This document shows positions 32,665 through 34,672 of a DNA stretch of 34,672 nucleotides, in pieces. The notes under the pieces are model-generated. The model saw only the letters and a list, made by a program, of their open reading frames with translations. It did not search any database and was not told the DNA's origin. The position numbers and the translations under genes were made by a program. Source of the stretch: Thermoleophilia bacterium (GTDB lineage: Bacteria > Actinomycetota > Thermoleophilia > RBG-16-64-13); contig JAFGIH010000542.1 in the NCBI GenBank assembly GCA_016929985.1, positions 1 through 34,672 of the forward strand. Reading direction: 5' to 3'. Position 1 is the first letter of the stretch, and each line of letters opens with the position of its first letter.

Positions 32665-33706
32665 GGTGGTCACTCTCCTTTGTCTTACATTCTTTGTGTA
32701 TGGCTTCGGCAGCCAATCGTCCGTTCCCCACCAGAAATCCTACTCCATACGAGAGATGGAGCACCGCGAAGGCGGCCGGGAGTATCGGTAGATGGCGCCA
32801 ACGCGAACGGGACGCCGCATCGAACGAGGCCACTCCCGAGGCTGTTACGTAGGCAAGCGATGCGGCCAGCAGAAGCCTCCGGGCTTTCGGCGAGAAGGGG
32901 GAGAGGAGCGCTAGGGTTACCAGGCACGCGACGAACGCCCCGGGGACGAACTGGCGCAGACTCATCTGGTGAGGATGTTTGCGGAGTATTCGTGCTTTCC
33001 AATAGCCGTAGCCGTAATACTGGCGCCATAGAGACCGGATGTCCGCGCGACTGTAGTAGGCCGACTTGACGTCGGCGGCCAGCAAGAGCCTTCCACCCAG
33101 CTTGCGGATGCGATAGTTGTACTCGTCGTCCTGGTCTCTCACCATGGTCTCGTCGTACGGACCCGCCGCTTCGACTATCTCTCTCGTATAGGCCGGGAAA
33201 GGGATCGTGTCGACAAACATGTCTCTGCCTTTGACCGTGCGGAAGGCCGACCCTCCGACCCCGAATCTGGAACTCATCGCAACGGCGATGGCCTCCGCTG
33301 TGTCGCCTTCCCCGATCGTTTCCACGCTGCCGCCCACGCCGTCGACTCCATCGGTGAGTAGATGTCGAACGCAGTTGATCACATAGTCCTTCGCAATCTC
33401 ACAGTGCCCATCAACTCTCACGAGGATGTCCCCGCCCGCGGCTCTGGTTGCAATGTTGAGAGCGGTCGGGGCGGTCAGGCCGGGGTTGTCGATGAGAACC
33501 ACATTGGGATGTGATGCTTGGAGGGCTTGAACGATGGCCCCTGTCTCATCTGTGGACATACCGTCACAGACGATCACCTCAACCAGTTCCTCAGGGTAGT
33601 CTTGGGCGAAGACGGCGTTCAGGCTCCGTTCGATGTACGCCTGTTCATTGCGTACCGGCATGAGGATGCTCACACGGGGCAGCGCTGTCGGAAAATGCCC
33701 ACTCAT
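32654..33706 (-). CDS. Family 2 glycosyltransferase, ExoA-like, with C-terminal membrane helices
   Basis: The 350-residue protein has a GT-A domain (RVSILMPVRNEQAYIERSLNAVFAQDYP, VEVIVCDGMSTDETG, ILVRVDGHCEIA with its metal D.H motif) and the acceptor segment MVRDQDDEYNYRIRKLGGRLLL, close to ExoA of succinoglycan synthesis. Around FVACLVTLALLSPF and later it carries hydrophobic segments that anchor it in the membrane. It should add a sugar to the lipid-linked intermediate. The ATG at 33706 overlaps the stop of the CapK-like gene by 4 nt, and its end overlaps the aminotransferase start. Confidence 0.92.
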   Translation of the reverse strand: MSGHFPTALPRVSILMPVRNEQAYIERSLNAVFAQDYPEELVEVIVCDGMSTDETGAIVQALQASHPNVVLIDNPGLTAPTALNIATRAAGGDILVRVDGHCEIAKDYVINCVRHLLTDGVDGVGGSVETIGEGDTAEAIAVAMSSRFGVGGSAFRTVKGRDMFVDTIPFPAYTREIVEAAGPYDETMVRDQDDEYNYRIRKLGGRLLLAADVKSAYYSRADIRSLWRQYYGYGYWKARILRKHPHQMSLRQFVPGAFVACLVTLALLSPFSPKARRLLLAASLAYVTASGVASFDAASRSRWRHLPILPAAFAVLHLSYGVGFLVGNGRLAAEAIHKECKTKESDHRAV

Positions 33707-34672
33707 GGCTCGATCACTCGGCGATGGCTCCTTTCGCTGGTCATCTGAGCGGATTCGCTTCTGCTTTCGAGGACCCTGCTGATAACGGCCTTGGATTTGC
33801 CCGCGCTCGTCTTCTCCAACGATTCGACGCTCTGCACCGTGACGTGGACATCTCCGACCCGCTGTCTCAACTGCTTCTCCAGACGCGCGCTCTCGTGTGG
33901 CCCGAAGCCGGCGGTCGCTACTACGCGTATCACGAAGTCGTCATAATCCTGTTGCACGATCTGGCCCTCGATGACGCCCTGGGTTAAGGCGAAGATAGGG
34001 CCGGTGGCCACGGTGATCCGCCGCCCGTCGCGCATCAACACTACGTCTCGCACTCTGCCGACGATCCCCTCGAGTACCGGCATGTGGCTCCTACCACAGG
34101 GGCAACCTTGACGCGACCAAGTTCCCAGGTCGCCTATCTCGTAGCGTATCAGGGGCTGGGTCTCGTTGAGGAGCCCTGTGCAGACGAGCCTGCCGACCTC
34201 GCCTGGGCCGACAGGTCGGTCCTGGTCGTCGAGGATCTCGAGAATGCCGAAATCCGGGCTCACGTGGAGGCTACCCTCCTCGCACTCGGTGGCCAACACA
34301 CAGTTCTCCACAGAGCCGTATTCTTCGAATACCCGCGTATCGAACGCCTCAGCCATGGTTCGTCTCATCTGCGGCGTGATCTTATCGCTACCCAGAATGG
34401 CCGCCTCGGGTCGATACTCCAATCGCGAGTTCGACTCCAGCATCAGCCTGGCAAGGAGATAGTGGGAGTGTGCGTACCCGGTGAAGACCTTGGGCTTGAA
34501 TCGATTGAGCCCTCTCAGGTACTCGGGGAGGTTCTTAGGGGAGAGGTGGGTGGCCGACAGATAGAGCTGCCTTTCCGCGAGGTTGCACCGGTAGAAGGGG
34601 CCATGTGAACGGGCGTCCGGCACCACCATACGGGATCCGATCGTGGACCTCGGCATCCGGACACTAACGCCG
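33703..34672 (-). CDS. Phenylacetate-CoA-ligase-like (CapK/PaaK) adenylate-forming protein, 5'-truncated
   Basis: The frame stays open through the window end, so the true start is outside; ATG 34656 is just an internal Met. The visible 317 or more residues match the C-terminal half of ANL-family CapK proteins: KPKVFTGYAHSHYLLARLM, FEEYGSVE, EVGRLVCTGLLNETQPLIRYEIGDLG, a CPCGRS zinc-like Cys pair and GRVRDVVLMRDGRR. The family activates carboxylates as acyl-adenylates; in capsule loci CapK members have no settled role. Being first in an operon with a GT2, an aminotransferase and the priming transferase suggests it supplies an acyl group to an amino sugar, which is inference. Confidence 0.87.
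   Translation of the reverse strand, partial: GVSVRMPRSTIGSRMVVPDARSHGPFYRCNLAERQLYLSATHLSPKNLPEYLRGLNRFKPKVFTGYAHSHYLLARLMLESNSRLEYRPEAAILGSDKITPQMRRTMAEAFDTRVFEEYGSVENCVLATECEEGSLHVSPDFGILEILDDQDRPVGPGEVGRLVCTGLLNETQPLIRYEIGDLGTWSRQGCPCGRSHMPVLEGIVGRVRDVVLMRDGRRITVATGPIFALTQGVIEGQIVQQDYDDFVIRVVATAGFGPHESARLEKQLRQRVGDVHVTVQSVESLEKTSAGKSKAVISRVLESRSESAQMTSERSHRRVIEP

Noticed and set aside
1..34672. Mobile elements, phage genes, tRNA genes or toxin-antitoxin pairs
   Set aside because: I looked for transposase- and integrase-like proteins, tRNA cloverleaves and small paired genes and saw none that I could support.

Overview
The window is a high-G+C (about 60 % by eye), gene-dense bacterial chromosome segment dominated by a surface-polysaccharide (exopolysaccharide, capsule or O-antigen-like) locus. 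I see no tRNA, rRNA, transposase, integrase or CRISPR array. Thr-Thr-Thr-rich linkers in a secreted protein, fused Wzz/tyrosine-kinase proteins, the short-type glucan phosphorylase and frequent GTG/TTG starts are compatible with an Actinomycetota-like lineage. That placement is low-confidence inference, because there is no phylogenetic marker gene here.

Layout. 1-6570 is a left flank: the 3' part of a HAMP sensor histidine kinase, an alpha-glucan phosphorylase (glgP) behind a serine-acetyltransferase-like hexapeptide protein on the minus strand, and a divergent 4-alpha-glucanotransferase (malQ). 6626-13675 is a control and polymerisation block. It holds a Wzz/BY-kinase-like protein with an altered Walker A motif and a secreted right-handed beta-helix protein with two Ig-like repeats. 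A c-di-GMP-I (GEMM) riboswitch precedes the beta-helix gene. A canonical Wzz/BY-kinase follows in the opposite direction, then a Wzy/WaaL-type polymerase or ligase. 13625-23706 (minus strand) is a tightly packed operon, in transcription order: GT2, asparagine-synthase-like, Wzm, Wzt, GT4, GT4, GT2, asparagine-synthase-like. 23796-30826 (plus strand) is a translationally coupled sugar-modification module: C-methyltransferase, glucose-1-phosphate cytidylyltransferase (rfbF), PIG-L deacetylase, SDR epimerase, second C-methyltransferase, GT4, polysaccharide deacetylase. 30849-34672 (minus strand) reads CapK/PaaK-like ligase (cut by the window end), ExoA-like GT2, DegT-type aminotransferase and a small polyprenyl-phosphate sugar transferase.

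How it may work together (inference). The sugar transferase primes a lipid carrier. GT2 and GT4 enzymes extend the glycan with amino sugars (aminotransferase) and CDP-linked branched sugars (RfbF plus C-methyltransferases). The asparagine-synthase-like proteins and deacetylases modify it, and Wzm/Wzt exports it. Wzz/BY-kinases and a WzyC-type enzyme, normally hallmarks of the Wzy pathway, are also present, so the locus mixes two assembly logics. A secreted beta-helix protein under second-messenger RNA control ties the locus to c-di-GMP signalling, that is, to a biofilm or matrix switch.

Most notable points: (1) the c-di-GMP riboswitch upstream of a beta-helix protein with an aromatic C-terminal tail; (2) two asparagine-synthase-like proteins lacking the glutaminase Cys; (3) a G8 tract at the GT2/asparagine-synthase junction where a one-base change or -1 frameshift fuses the two proteins in frame; (4) paired kinases, one with an altered P-loop; (5) a CDP-sugar module with C-methyltransferases but no visible 4,6-dehydratase.
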